Positions 55,747 to 64,000 of a DNA stretch of 64,000 nt are shown here, in pieces. Where the stretch lies: NCBI RefSeq assembly GCF_009695935.1, contig NZ_VUMY01000001.1, positions 178,162 through 242,161 on the forward strand, written 5' to 3'. Position 1 is the first letter of the stretch, and every line of letters begins with the position of its first letter. The notes under the pieces were generated by a model. That model did not search any database, had not been told where the DNA came from, and was given only the letters and a program-made list of their open reading frames with translations. This DNA is from Mobiluncus porci. Its GTDB lineage: Bacteria; Actinomycetota; Actinomycetes; Actinomycetales; Actinomycetaceae. Made by a program: the position numbers and the translations under genes.

Positions 55747-57011
55747 TAGTTATTACCTCTCTGGGTGCTCTGGCGATGAGTGAGCATTAGATTCAAAAAG
55801 TCAGTAAAGAGATGGCTCGCATCGTGGGGTCCCGCCGCCGCCTCCGGATGGTATTGGACGGAGAATGCCGGAATATCAAGGCATTTCAGCCCTTCCACCA
55901 CGTTATCGTTCAAGTCCACGTGGGTGACTTCCGCCCGCCCGTACTGGCCCTCGTTATAGGGGGTCAGAGAGGGTTCATCAAGGGGCATATCCACTGCGAA
56001 GCCGTGGTTGTGAGAAGTGATTTCTACCTTTCCAGTAGCGCGATCCAGCACCGGCTGGTTGACCCCGCGGTGACCGTAGACGAGCTTGTAGGTGCCATAG
56101 CCTAGAGCGCGACCCAGCAACTGGTTTCCGAAACAAATCCCAAAGTAGGGCAAGCCGGAATCGAGAACGCTGCGCAGAAGCTCAATCTCACGGGTGGCAG
56201 CCGCCGGATCTCCGGGTCCATTGGAGAAAAAAACTCCGTCCGGATGCACGGATTGCAGGTCTTCCAAAGTCGAGCTGGCGGGGAAAATATGGACCTCAAC
56301 CCCGAGACTCGCCAGAATCTCCGGAGTGCGGGATTTGATGCCGAGATCCACCGCCGCCAGGGTTGCCAGCGGCGGTTTATCTTCGAACTGCCCGCTAGGG
56401 GCAATGACGTAGCGAGAATCAGTCGTGACTTCGCTGGTCAATGCGGCACCAGCCATCTGGGGACTGTCGCGCACAATAGACTGCAAGGTGGCAATTGCGT
56501 GGGGCTCGAGTTTCGATGCTCCGACAGGAAGGGAATCTGCGGAAAAAATGCCTCCGCGCAGCGCGCCTTTTTCCCGAATGTGCAAGGTCAGTGCCCGCGT
56601 ATCCAGGTCACAAATCCCGACTATCCCTTGATCAACGAGTTCGTCTTCCAGCTCTCCTTCGGCTCGCCAGTTTGAGGCTCGCCTCGCGGGGTCGCGAACT
56701 ACGAATCCGGCTACCCAGATACGGGATGACTCGGGGTCGGTCGTGTTCATGCCGGTGTTGCCGATATGCGGAGCGGTCATGACCAGAATCTGTTTGTGGT
56801 AGCTCGGGTCGGTTAAAGACTCTTGGTAGCCGGTCATACCCGTGGTGAAGACGACCTCACCCAGAGTACGACCGGCAGCACCAAAAGCCTTTCCGCTCAA
56901 TGCGAAACCGTCTTCCAAGACAATAACCGCATCTGGTCGATCCATGAGTAAATCAGGTGTTTTTGAGCCAGTATTTTCCATTATTTCTCGAGACTGTTCC
57001 GCAATATTCAT
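55746..57011 (-). CDS. carA: Carbamoyl-phosphate synthase, small (glutaminase) subunit
   Basis: 421 residues, supplying ammonia to CarB. Conserved: [29 protein letters not shown], the GATase triad in [16 protein letters not shown] (Cys) and [13 protein letters not shown] (His, Glu), with HNHGFAVD. The start is placed at the ATG 24 bp after pyrC; the ~27 residues before the core are extra, so an internal Met (for example MDRPDAV) is an alternative start. Confidence 0.97.
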   Translation of the reverse strand: MNIAEQSREIMENTGSKTPDLLMDRPDAVIVLEDGFALSGKAFGAAGRTLGEVVFTTGMTGYQESLTDPSYHKQILVMTAPHIGNTGMNTTDPESSRIWVAGFVVRDPARRASNWRAEGELEDELVDQGIVGICDLDTRALTLHIREKGALRGGIFSADSLPVGASKLEPHAIATLQSIVRDSPQMAGAALTSEVTTDSRYVIAPSGQFEDKPPLATLAAVDLGIKSRTPEILASLGVEVHIFPASSTLEDLQSVHPDGVFFSNGPGDPAAATREIELLRSVLDSGLPYFGICFGNQLLGRALGYGTYKLVYGHRGVNQPVLDRATGKVEITSHNHGFAVDMPLDEPSLTPYNEGQYGRAEVTHVDLNDNVVEGLKCLDIPAFSVQYHPEAAAGPHDASHLFTDFLNLMLTHRQSTQRGNN

Positions 57012-57035
57012 GCTTTCGTTATCCCCTCAGGGTTC

Positions 57036-58349
57036 TCACTTTCGTTCGGCTAGCGGCACTGCCACCAGGTCGAAGATTGTGAAAGCACCCGACAGCATCG
57101 TGTATTTGACCTGACCGGGAAGTTCCATTCCCAGATACGGGGTGTTGGTTGACTTGGAATGCTGGGAGTCAAGCGCAATCGTGCGTTTCACACTCGGATC
57201 CAACAAGGTCAGATGCGCCGGAGCCCCGAGGACAATCCCCTGACCCTGATCCGCTACCCGACCGATTTGAGCCGGAGTGGTGGACATGATGCGAGCCACA
57301 TCTGCCCAGTTGAGCTTGCCGGAGTCAACCAGCACTTTCTGGATAATCGGCAAGGCGGTTTCCAAGCCAATCATCCCGAAAGCCCCAGCCTGCCATTCGC
57401 AGTCCTTGGCTTCCAGCGGGTGGGGGGCATGGTCGGTTCCGATGCAGTCGATAGTGCCGTCAACCAGACCCTCGATAACAGCCTCCACGTCTTCAGAAGT
57501 CCGCAGCGGAGGGTTGACTTTATAGCGCGGATCGTAGGTTCGCGCCAGTTCCTCGGTCAAGGAAATGTGGTGCGGGGTGGCTTCGGCGGTAACTTTGATG
57601 CCCCGCGACTTTGCCCAACGCACGATATCGACCGAACCGGCCGTGGAGAGGTGGCAGATATGCACCCGCGAGCCCACGTGGGAGGCCAACTGAATATCGC
57701 GCAGAATAATGGCTTCCTCAGCCACGTCCGGCCAGCCGGTGAGCCCGATCTCGGCAGAGAGCGGGGACTCGTTCATTTGAGAGCCCTCGGTCAAGCGAGG
57801 GTCTTGGGCGTGTTGGGCGACGACCCCGTCGAAGGTCTTCACGTATTCCAAAGCACGGCGCATCAAGACCGGATCCGACACGCATTTACCGTCATCGGAA
57901 AAGACCGTAACGTGTGCATCCGAGCGGTTCATTGATCCGAGGTCAGCCAGGTGCTTTCCTTCCAGACCTGCGGAGACGGCTCCGACCGGTCGCACCTCCA
58001 CCCAGCCGGCGAGTTTCCCAAGGTGCTGAACCTGCTCGACGATACCGGCGTTGTCTTGAACCGGATTCGTGTTCGCCATCGCATGCACACAGGTGTAGCC
58101 GCCATAAGCCGCGCTCAAAGTGCCGGTTTCTACTGTTTCGGCGTCTTCGGAGCCGGGTTGGCGCAGGTGAGTGTGGATATCCACCAAACCGGGAAGTGCT
58201 TGCAAGCCGCTAGCGTCAACGGTTTCGTATCCCTGGTCAAGAGCCTCGGTGGCATTTGCACCCAAGCCGACAAAGCTGCCGTCTTTCACGGCAATATCAC
58301 TGTTATTTCCATCCGGCAAGGTTGCACCGGTAATCAAGTACTGTTTCAC
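57036..58349 (-). CDS. pyrC: Dihydroorotase (class I)
   Basis: 437 residues of the amidohydrolase superfamily. It forms dihydroorotate from carbamoyl aspartate. Metal ligands are visible in [20 protein letters not shown] (HxH), [20 protein letters not shown] and IGTDHAPHP (Asp). It overlaps pyrB by 4 nt and lies 24 bp upstream of carA. The pyrD gene is not in the window. Confidence 0.97.
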   Translation of the reverse strand: MKQYLITGATLPDGNNSDIAVKDGSFVGLGANATEALDQGYETVDASGLQALPGLVDIHTHLRQPGSEDAETVETGTLSAAYGGYTCVHAMANTNPVQDNAGIVEQVQHLGKLAGWVEVRPVGAVSAGLEGKHLADLGSMNRSDAHVTVFSDDGKCVSDPVLMRRALEYVKTFDGVVAQHAQDPRLTEGSQMNESPLSAEIGLTGWPDVAEEAIILRDIQLASHVGSRVHICHLSTAGSVDIVRWAKSRGIKVTAEATPHHISLTEELARTYDPRYKVNPPLRTSEDVEAVIEGLVDGTIDCIGTDHAPHPLEAKDCEWQAGAFGMIGLETALPIIQKVLVDSGKLNWADVARIMSTTPAQIGRVADQGQGIVLGAPAHLTLLDPSVKRTIALDSQHSKSTNTPYLGMELPGQVKYTMLSGAFTIFDLVAVPLAERK

Positions 58350-59314
58350 AGCAGGCCTCCTTCCGGAGCGAGCAAAAGGTATAAGATAGCCATCCTCACG
58401 TTGACGCCATTGGTGACTTGTTCCACGACAACGGATTTGGCGGAGTCTGCAGCCTCGGCGCAGATTTCCATCCCGCGGTTCATCGGACCGGGGTGCATGA
58501 TGACGGTTTTTTCCGGAAGCCCCTCAAAGCGAGCGTGGTCCAAACCGTAAGCGCGGTGATATTCACCGACGCTCGGGAAATAGCCGCCACCGGCGGCGCT
58601 CATGCGCTCGTTTTGAACCCGCAGCATCATGACAGCATCGGGGTCGGTAGCCAGGGCCGCATCCAGGTCATAGCTGAAATCGCAGTTCCAGCCCTCGACT
58701 CCGACCGGCATCAAGGTCGGCGGACCCACCAGGGTCACGTGAGCCCCCAGGGTATGCATGAGATCCACGTTGGAGCGAGCCACCCGAGAGTGGAGAATAT
58801 CGCCCACGATAACCACATTCGCCCCCGCGAGGTCTTTACCGGCAAGGTCTCCCCCGCTGGCGCCCTGGAAGTGGCGACGCAAAGTCATGGTGTCCAGTAG
58901 CGCCTGGGTTGGGTGCTGGTGTTCGCCATCTCCGGCGTTGATGACGGGAACATCGGACCATCCGGCATGGGCGAGACGGTAGGCCGCTCCGGAAGAGCGG
59001 TGACGAATCACGATGCCATCGACTCGCATCGCCTGCAAGGTTAGCGCCGTGTCTTTCAGGGATTCACCCTTGGACACGGAAGAACCTTTGGCTGAGAAGT
59101 TGATGACGTCGGCGGAGAGACGCTTGGCTGCGGTTTCGAAAGAAATCCGCGTCCGGGTGGAATCCTCAAAGAAAAGGTTCACTACGGTCTTTCCGCGTAA
59201 AGTCGGTAGTTTCTTTACCTTCTGGGACTGGGTCATCGCCATGGCCTCAGCGGTATCGAGAATTTTCACAGCTTGCTCGTGATCGAGGTCAGCGGCTGAT
59301 AGTAGGTGTCGCAT
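58346..59314 (-). CDS. pyrB: Aspartate carbamoyltransferase, catalytic subunit
   Basis: 322 residues. It joins carbamoyl phosphate and aspartate. Signatures: [13 protein letters not shown] (the carbamoyl-phosphate loop STRTR), [17 protein letters not shown], and [15 protein letters not shown]. There is no PyrI regulatory gene; control probably comes from PyrR. It overlaps pyrR by 1 nt and pyrC by 4 nt. Confidence 0.98.
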   Translation of the reverse strand: MRHLLSAADLDHEQAVKILDTAEAMAMTQSQKVKKLPTLRGKTVVNLFFEDSTRTRISFETAAKRLSADVINFSAKGSSVSKGESLKDTALTLQAMRVDGIVIRHRSSGAAYRLAHAGWSDVPVINAGDGEHQHPTQALLDTMTLRRHFQGASGGDLAGKDLAGANVVIVGDILHSRVARSNVDLMHTLGAHVTLVGPPTLMPVGVEGWNCDFSYDLDAALATDPDAVMMLRVQNERMSAAGGGYFPSVGEYHRAYGLDHARFEGLPEKTVIMHPGPMNRGMEICAEAADSAKSVVVEQVTNGVNVRMAILYLLLAPEGGLL

Positions 59315-59874
59315 TAGTTTTCCTCCCCCGTATTGTTGGTGTCATTAGTGCCGGAGATGACGACCGCGTCATTTCCGTCGAGTTCTTTGAGTTGAACCAG
59401 GACCTGTTCGTTTCGAGAAGTGGGGAGGTTTTTCCCCACGTAATCGGCGCGAATCGGAAGTTCGCGGTGGCCGCGGTCAACCAAGACGGCCAACTGAACG
59501 CCCTTGGGGCGGCCGTGGTCATTGATGGCATCAAGGGCGGCGCGAATGGTTCGACCGGAGAACAAAACATCATCGACCAGGACTACCGTCTTCCCATCGA
59601 TGCCACCTTCCGGCATAACCGTCGGCTTGGGGACACGAATGGGTTGGCGGGCGAGGTCGTCTCGATAGAGCGTGATGTCGAGGGCACCAACCGGTATCGG
59701 GGTTTGAGCGACTTCTTGGAGGAATGTGGCCAAACGTTCGGCGAGTTGGACGCCACGAGTGGGGATTCCCAAGAGAACAATCTCATCTAGCCCGGAGTTT
59801 TTCTCCACGATTTCATAGGCTAGGCGTTTGAGAGAACGGGCAATATCATCACTGCCCAACACGGTTTTATCCAT
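59314..59874 (-). CDS. pyrR: PyrR bifunctional regulator/uracil phosphoribosyltransferase
   Basis: 186 residues from the ATG at 59874 (AGAAAGGAAAG precedes it; an upstream in-frame start at 59955 adds an unlikely N-terminus). PyrR binds pyr mRNA when UMP is high and lowers expression of the downstream genes. Features: [20 protein letters not shown], then the PRPP loop [21 protein letters not shown] typical of type I phosphoribosyltransferases. It is the first gene of the pyr operon. Confidence 0.96.
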   Translation of the reverse strand: MDKTVLGSDDIARSLKRLAYEIVEKNSGLDEIVLLGIPTRGVQLAERLATFLQEVAQTPIPVGALDITLYRDDLARQPIRVPKPTVMPEGGIDGKTVVLVDDVLFSGRTIRAALDAINDHGRPKGVQLAVLVDRGHRELPIRADYVGKNLPTSRNEQVLVQLKELDGNDAVVISGTNDTNNTGEEN

Positions 59875-59880
59875 GTCTTT

Positions 59881-59911
59881 CCTTTCTGCCTCACAGGGCG
59901 GGATTAAAGGG
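59881..59911 (-). promoter_or_regulatory. PyrR-binding hairpin overlapping the pyrR ribosome-binding site
   Basis: On the minus strand a hairpin has a lower stem CCTTT/AAAGG, an internal bulge, an upper stem GCC/GGC and the hexaloop CTGTGA. This matches the CNGNGA loop and the flanking GAGGY of PyrR-binding RNA. The AAAGG of the lower stem is the Shine-Dalgarno sequence of pyrR. Binding would block translation, as reported for mycobacterial pyrR; there is no terminator, so it is not an attenuator. Confidence 0.65.
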
Positions 59912-60013
59912 TTTTGACGAAATCCATGATATACACTCCTCCAGCGCGCCTCCAAAACTGCACTCCGAGCGCGTGTCTCGACGAGACTAGTGGGGAAAAG
60001 GCGCAGCTTCGAC

Positions 60014-61036
60014 TCAATTCATCAAGTGAGAGTGCCAGAAATCGCTGATGATTTCGTTGCGGCTAGCCCTTCCGGTTTTCTTCAAGATGTTGTGGACGTG
60101 AACCTTCACGGTCGTGACCTCGACGAACAGTGCGCTAGCAATTTGTTGATTCGTATCACCCTGCACAATCTTTACTAAAACCTTACTTTCAGCCGGAGAA
60201 AGTTTGTACTTTCGAGAATAGAGACCCGCCTCTTCGAGAACGAACTCGTCTTCGTGAGATAAATCGATAGTGGGAGGCTGATTCATGTGTAGGCGCAAAA
60301 TGTAGACGGCACGGAGGGCTATATACCAAACTACAAAAAGAATAAAGGCGTTTTCCGCAAAATTCCTTTCGGGAAGGAACGGCCACTGAGAAAGATTGTT
60401 GAGCGAAGAATATACCATGAAATAAAGATTCCAAATGATGGTCGCTAAACAGAGCACGAAGGAAACCAGAAAAAATATGGATTGTTTTTTAATTAAAACT
60501 TTCTTTACTCTATTTTTGGTGAGAAAGTAATAGATGGCAACGCACGAAAACAGTGACAGAAAACCGATAGCTCTCGCGGTGAAGAAGAAAAATTCTCGCC
60601 ACATTGGATCCGAGATTCCGAAATAGAAAAACAGGCTCAGGACTATGAAAGACAGCGAGGGAATCGCGATCCACTTGAGGGGAAGGTTGAGGTAAGAAAA
60701 CGTTATATACCAGGTAAAAATGATGAGGAGAGCTCCGAGAAGGATTGACTCGTAGGGGCCCGTTATCGTGTAGGGGTTGACTGCTTGGTGTGGAAATAGG
60801 TTACTCAGCAGAGAAGACCGGAAAACCAAAGCAATGTCGAAAAAATAGATAACGCTCAAAATTGCGGAACCTAGATAGGTTTTTCTACGGGAGATGGTAA
60901 ATGCTGAAAAAGAAATTGCGCCCGCAAATGCCGCTAAAAGCATAATGGTAAGCGTGTAGTAGAAAAGCCATGCAGTCAAAGTGCCTCCCTCACGAGCTAC
61001 AACCACCACATTATAAACCAAAATCGCTATCAACAT
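60014..61036 (-). CDS. Membrane-integrated LuxR-type transcriptional regulator
   Basis: 340 residues. The first ~245 are very hydrophobic, with seven or eight predicted membrane helices and Phe/Ile/Leu-rich segments. The C-terminal ~65 residues are a LuxR-type [23 protein letters not shown], then [20 protein letters not shown]. There is no receiver or kinase domain, so it is a one-component regulator sensing through the membrane. Similar proteins are common in Eggerthellaceae. Next to the arginine deiminase genes it may control them (inference). Base composition is AT-richer than the neighbours, suggesting transfer. Confidence 0.85.
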   Translation of the reverse strand: MLIAILVYNVVVVAREGGTLTAWLFYYTLTIMLLAAFAGAISFSAFTISRRKTYLGSAILSVIYFFDIALVFRSSLLSNLFPHQAVNPYTITGPYESILLGALLIIFTWYITFSYLNLPLKWIAIPSLSFIVLSLFFYFGISDPMWREFFFFTARAIGFLSLFSCVAIYYFLTKNRVKKVLIKKQSIFFLVSFVLCLATIIWNLYFMVYSSLNNLSQWPFLPERNFAENAFILFVVWYIALRAVYILRLHMNQPPTIDLSHEDEFVLEEAGLYSRKYKLSPAESKVLVKIVQGDTNQQIASALFVEVTTVKVHVHNILKKTGRASRNEIISDFWHSHLMN

Positions 61037-61109
61037 TGATAGCTAGACCACCGTAGCCATATACAGATGTACAGTACAGTTCTGTATTATGTTTCCTACA
61101 CTGTGACAA

Positions 61110-61150
61110 CCGGTGCGATAGTTTCTCTAAAGGGAAAACTACCGCACCGG
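61110..61150 (-). terminator. Strong hairpin after arcD
   Basis: Arms CCGGTGCG-A-TAGTTT and AAACTA-C-CGCACCGG (14 of 15 pairs) enclose an 11-nt loop, 22 bp beyond the arcD stop. No T-run follows on the minus strand. It probably ends the arc transcript and insulates the LuxR gene. Confidence 0.6.
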
Positions 61151-61171
61151 CGCCATGTTAGCCTTGGAGAA

Positions 61172-62749
61172 TTACGCCCCGTAGATGAGCGTCTGGGCTA
61201 CCAGCATCGCACCTCCGAAGACCAAGACGAATACCACCATGGGCCACACGAACTTTAGCCAGTGGCTGTACTTCATGTCGAGCATCTGCAATGTGGCCAT
61301 CACCAGTCCCGTGGGAGCCAGATACAACATGGCGTACTGTCCCCACTGGTAGGCGCAGACAATCACCCAACGCGGGATTCCTACCGAATCCGCCAGCGGC
61401 GCCATAATCGGCATGGAGAGAACCGCCAGCCCCGAGGAGGAAGGCACCACGAAGCCGAGCACGAAGAAAATCAGCAACATGATGATGATAAACAGCGGCC
61501 CGCTCATGCCGGACACCAGGTGCGTGGCTCCATTTAGAATCGTGTCCGAAATGTAGCCTTCATTCAAAACCGAGTTGATGCCACGAGCCAGACCGATAAT
61601 CAGCGACACCGCCACCAGGGAGGAGGCTCCATCCGAAAATGCGTCCACCAACTGTTTTTCGTTCAGTCGGTCTTTGCCGATGAGAGCGAGGAACATGATG
61701 ACAATCACGATGGTCAGGAAGGAGGAGGCCATCAGCGGGAAACCCCAGTGTTGCGCCATGACGCCCCACACCATGATGGGGAAACCGATGAAGAACAGCA
61801 GGAGAATGAGTTTCCGTTTCCAGGTGAAGGGAACCACCTCCGTTTGAGTCATTCCCCACTGGGCTTCGTATGATTCCTTGTCCTCGTAGGTGTAGGAGAA
61901 TTTTGGATTCGCTTTGACCTTCTTGGAGTACCAATACAGGTAACCAATCACGACGACGGCTCCCACGATACATCCGGCGACCCGCCACCCCAGGCCTTCG
62001 GTGAATTGAATGCCCGCCGCATTGGAGGCAATCACCACCGAGAATGGATTGATGGTGGACATGGTGGTCCCCATAGAACCGGCGAGGAATATGGCCCCAA
62101 CTGCGATGATGGAGTCATATCCCATCGCTATGAAAATGGGACACATGATGGGATAGAAGGCTACGGCTTCTTCTTCGAGGCCGCAAAGCGTTCCCCCCAC
62201 AACCATGAACAGGGACATGGCAAAGACCAAAACGAATTCACGGCCCTTGGTCTTTTTCGTCAGAGCCATCAAGCCGGATTCGAAGGCTCCGGTAGCCCTG
62301 ACGACGCCTATCAGGCCTCCCAGGGTAAAGATAAAGACCATGATGTCTACGGCTTCCATAGTACCGTTGACCATGGAAAGGGTAATTTTGTCTAAACCGA
62401 TCGGATTTTGTTCGAGCCTCTCATAGGTTCCCGGGATCGAGATTGGCTTGGTGATTGCACCGTTAGCAAATTGCTGGTAGTCAATCTGGACTCCCAATTT
62501 GTCTAAGGATTCTTGGTTACCGGGAACTGTTTCGACTTCCCCTTGCGGGCTGGTTACGGAAAAGGCCTTGGTTTCGGTGTCGTAACTCAATTTGGAGTAT
62601 TGACCTGCCGGAACGAACCAGGTCGCGAAAACTGCAATGATGGTAAGAAAGAACAGGATTGTGAATGCGGTGGGTACTTTGAGCCGAAATCCTTTTTTCG
62701 GCTTGGTGGGAACTGTTGTGGTAGCTTCATCGTCAACGCTAACAGCCAT
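61172..62749 (-). CDS. arcD: YfcC-family arginine/ornithine antiporter-type permease
   Basis: 525 residues, about 12 membrane helices after a cytoplasmic N-terminus ending KKGFRLKVPTAFTILFF. YfcC/ArcD-type motifs: TWFVPAGQYSKL, LGGLIGVVRATGAFESGL, GTLCGLEEEAVAFYP and FVVPSSSGLAVLSMPIMAPL. The family exchanges basic amino acids, and its place next to arcC and ornithine carbamoyltransferase points to arginine uptake and ornithine export. GAGGAG precedes the ATG. It is the last gene of the operon, 47 bp after arcC. Confidence 0.88.
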   Translation of the reverse strand: MAVSVDDEATTTVPTKPKKGFRLKVPTAFTILFFLTIIAVFATWFVPAGQYSKLSYDTETKAFSVTSPQGEVETVPGNQESLDKLGVQIDYQQFANGAITKPISIPGTYERLEQNPIGLDKITLSMVNGTMEAVDIMVFIFTLGGLIGVVRATGAFESGLMALTKKTKGREFVLVFAMSLFMVVGGTLCGLEEEAVAFYPIMCPIFIAMGYDSIIAVGAIFLAGSMGTTMSTINPFSVVIASNAAGIQFTEGLGWRVAGCIVGAVVVIGYLYWYSKKVKANPKFSYTYEDKESYEAQWGMTQTEVVPFTWKRKLILLLFFIGFPIMVWGVMAQHWGFPLMASSFLTIVIVIMFLALIGKDRLNEKQLVDAFSDGASSLVAVSLIIGLARGINSVLNEGYISDTILNGATHLVSGMSGPLFIIIMLLIFFVLGFVVPSSSGLAVLSMPIMAPLADSVGIPRWVIVCAYQWGQYAMLYLAPTGLVMATLQMLDMKYSHWLKFVWPMVVFVLVFGGAMLVAQTLIYGA

Positions 62750-62796
62750 GGTGATTCTCCTCAGAAAGGGTTGGAAAATGGGATATATAGCAAGTG

Positions 62797-63786
62797 CTAT
62801 GCGGCAACATAACCAACCTCGGTCATGTGCATGCTTTTATAGCTGTGTGGGGTAATATCATCGGACCCGCCGTAGTTGCCTCCGGGGGTGATGATGGTGC
62901 CGGCTTCGCCTTCGATGATTTTTTGGGCATCAGCCAGTTGGCCAATCGCCGCCACATCTCCGGTTAGTTCCACGAATCTACAGGCAGCTTCGACCTTGGG
63001 TCCCATCGAACCGGCAGGGAAACCGCCTTGTCGCATAGCGTGGGGACTACTGCGATGGATCTCTTTTTGATCGGGTTTCCCGAAGTTTTCCATCACGGCG
63101 GGGACATCGGTGAGAATCATCAAGAAGTCTGCCTCGAGATGTTCGGCCAACACCGCCGCAGTCAAATCCTTGTCCACCACGGCCTCGATGCCTTCCAGCT
63201 TTCCCTTATCGTTGCGGATGACGGGAATACCGCCGCCGCCAGCACAGACCACAACCGCTCCGACTTCGAGCATCCGGCGAATGAGCCGCGTCTCCACGAC
63301 CCGTTGCGGCCAGGGAGAGCCCACCACGCGTCGAAAATAGTCGCCGTCGGCTTTCATCTTCCATCCGCGTTCAACCTCTAGACGGCGCGCTTCCTCCTGG
63401 TTATAGACTTGGCCGACGAACTTTGTCGGGTTGTCGAAGGCCGGATCTCCCGCGAGAACGAGGGTTTGATTCACCAAAGCGGCAACCTGGCGTCCCGGGA
63501 GGTTGTTTTGCAAAGACTGCAACAGCCAGTAGCCAATCATGCCTTGAGTCTGGGCCCCGAGAGTATCAAAAGCATACGGCGCGCTCAGATTCGTGTCGTT
63601 GGCAGATTGCAAAGCCAGCACCCCGACCTGGGGGCCGTTACCGTGAGTAATCACCACTTCGTGTTCCTCAGCCAAAGGAGCCAGCTGCTTGATGGCCGCT
63701 TCCACATTCGCAATCTGCGTGGCGGCGTCGGGTTTTTCGCCGCGGCGTAACAGGGCGTTTCCACCTAGTGCAATAACGATACGCAT
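62797..63786 (-). CDS. arcC: Carbamate kinase
   Basis: 329 residues of the amino acid kinase family. It makes ATP from carbamoyl phosphate and ADP in the arginine deiminase pathway. Motifs: MRIVIALGGNALLRRGEKPD, HGNGPQVGVLALQ, VVCAGGGGIPVI, and AVVDKDLTAAVLAEHLEAD. It starts 2 nt after the ornithine carbamoyltransferase stop and is clearly co-transcribed with it. Confidence 0.97.
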   Translation of the reverse strand: MRIVIALGGNALLRRGEKPDAATQIANVEAAIKQLAPLAEEHEVVITHGNGPQVGVLALQSANDTNLSAPYAFDTLGAQTQGMIGYWLLQSLQNNLPGRQVAALVNQTLVLAGDPAFDNPTKFVGQVYNQEEARRLEVERGWKMKADGDYFRRVVGSPWPQRVVETRLIRRMLEVGAVVVCAGGGGIPVIRNDKGKLEGIEAVVDKDLTAAVLAEHLEADFLMILTDVPAVMENFGKPDQKEIHRSSPHAMRQGGFPAGSMGPKVEAACRFVELTGDVAAIGQLADAQKIIEGEAGTIITPGGNYGGSDDITPHSYKSMHMTEVGYVAA

Positions 63787-63788
63787 GT

Positions 63789-64000
63789 TTACTTCTCTCC
63801 CAAGGTCGCAACCATCACAGCCTTAATGGTGTGCATCCGGTTCTCGGCCTGGTCAAACACCACCGAAGCCTTACTGTTGAACACGTCATCAGTCACTTCC
63901 AGACCATCCATCCCGTAGGTCTGGTAAATATCCTCACCAACCGTCGTGTGACGATCATGGAAAGACGGCAAGCAGTGAAGGAACTTCACATTCGGATTCC
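63789..64000 (-). CDS. arcB: Ornithine carbamoyltransferase, C-terminal end (partial)
   Basis: The last ~70 residues of an OTC, running off the window edge. The HCLP ornithine-binding motif is seen in [12 protein letters not shown], followed by [20 protein letters not shown] and [12 protein letters not shown]. Its location immediately before arcC means a catabolic enzyme (arcB) splitting citrulline into carbamoyl phosphate and ornithine; an arcA gene is expected further upstream, outside the window. An anabolic argF cannot be excluded from this part alone. Confidence 0.93.
   Translation of the reverse strand, partial: NPNVKFLHCLPSFHDRHTTVGEDIYQTYGMDGLEVTDDVFNSKASVVFDQAENRMHTIKAVMVATLGEK

Overview
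The window is a moderately GC-rich bacterial chromosome segment with clear actinobacterial gene content and order: RbpA, mihF, fused PafB-PafC, HelY, Lnt/Ppm1, GarA with two MerR regulators, DUF3000 beside RNase D, DUF3866, and the block thrS-HIT-pdxS-pdxT-yebC-ruvC. A methyl-accepting chemotaxis receptor (motility), a complete set of arginine-fermentation genes at the right edge and a decayed pyruvate dehydrogenase suggest a motile, fermentative member of the Actinomycetaceae; a Mobiluncus-like organism is the best guess, as inference only.

Layout. 1-3356: aconitase C-terminus and dxs. 3357-5870: an accessory, decaying zone between dxs and rnd. It holds an SmtB-type ArsR sensor with its own palindromic operator, a hybrid His-rich/Cys-rich metal-binding protein, a Zur-type box in front of a zinc-independent L28 paralogue, a 20-codon stump of S14 that ends at a solitary type I-E-like CRISPR repeat, a strongly A+C-biased stretch without genes, and eroded fragments of aceE and an E2 acyltransferase in opposite orientations. 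5875-11704: rnd, a DUF4870-like membrane protein, DUF3000, glgX and an SGNH hydrolase. 11729-13438: four tRNA genes, a LacI regulator and several hairpins. 13543-24394: thrS, HIT, pdxST, then a NUDIX gene, a chemoreceptor and sdaA lying inside an otherwise conserved block, then yebC, ruvC, hisE and hisG. 24410-33999: a radical SAM/SPASM protein, DUF3866, pafBC, a small membrane protein, helY, lnt, ppm1. 34055-36495 (minus): rbpA, two MerR regulators and garA. 36655-42617: a 1699-residue protein built like a DUF4011/DUF3320 helicase-nuclease but with most catalytic motifs lost, then a DsbA-like protein. 42620-59874 (minus): sixteen tightly packed genes from pyrR to rpe. 60014-64000 (minus): a membrane-bound LuxR-type regulator and the arginine deiminase pathway genes arcD (YfcC family), arcC and ornithine carbamoyltransferase.

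How it fits together. The accessory zone reads as a zinc-homeostasis island: high zinc would release the SmtB-type repressor and induce the metal-binding protein, while low zinc would release Zur and supply a cysteine-poor L28. The pyr superoperon begins with pyrR, whose ribosome-binding site lies in a hairpin with the PyrR hexaloop signature, pointing to translational autoregulation. Carbamoyl phosphate is made by carAB for pyrimidines and consumed by arcC for ATP in the neighbouring arginine operon.

The most unusual items are the degenerate helicase-nuclease, the zinc island with its truncated S14 and CRISPR relic, the PyrR leader hairpin, the split coaC/coaB pair and the changed EQHA motif in DXS. 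All family assignments come from motif recognition by eye; no search was run.
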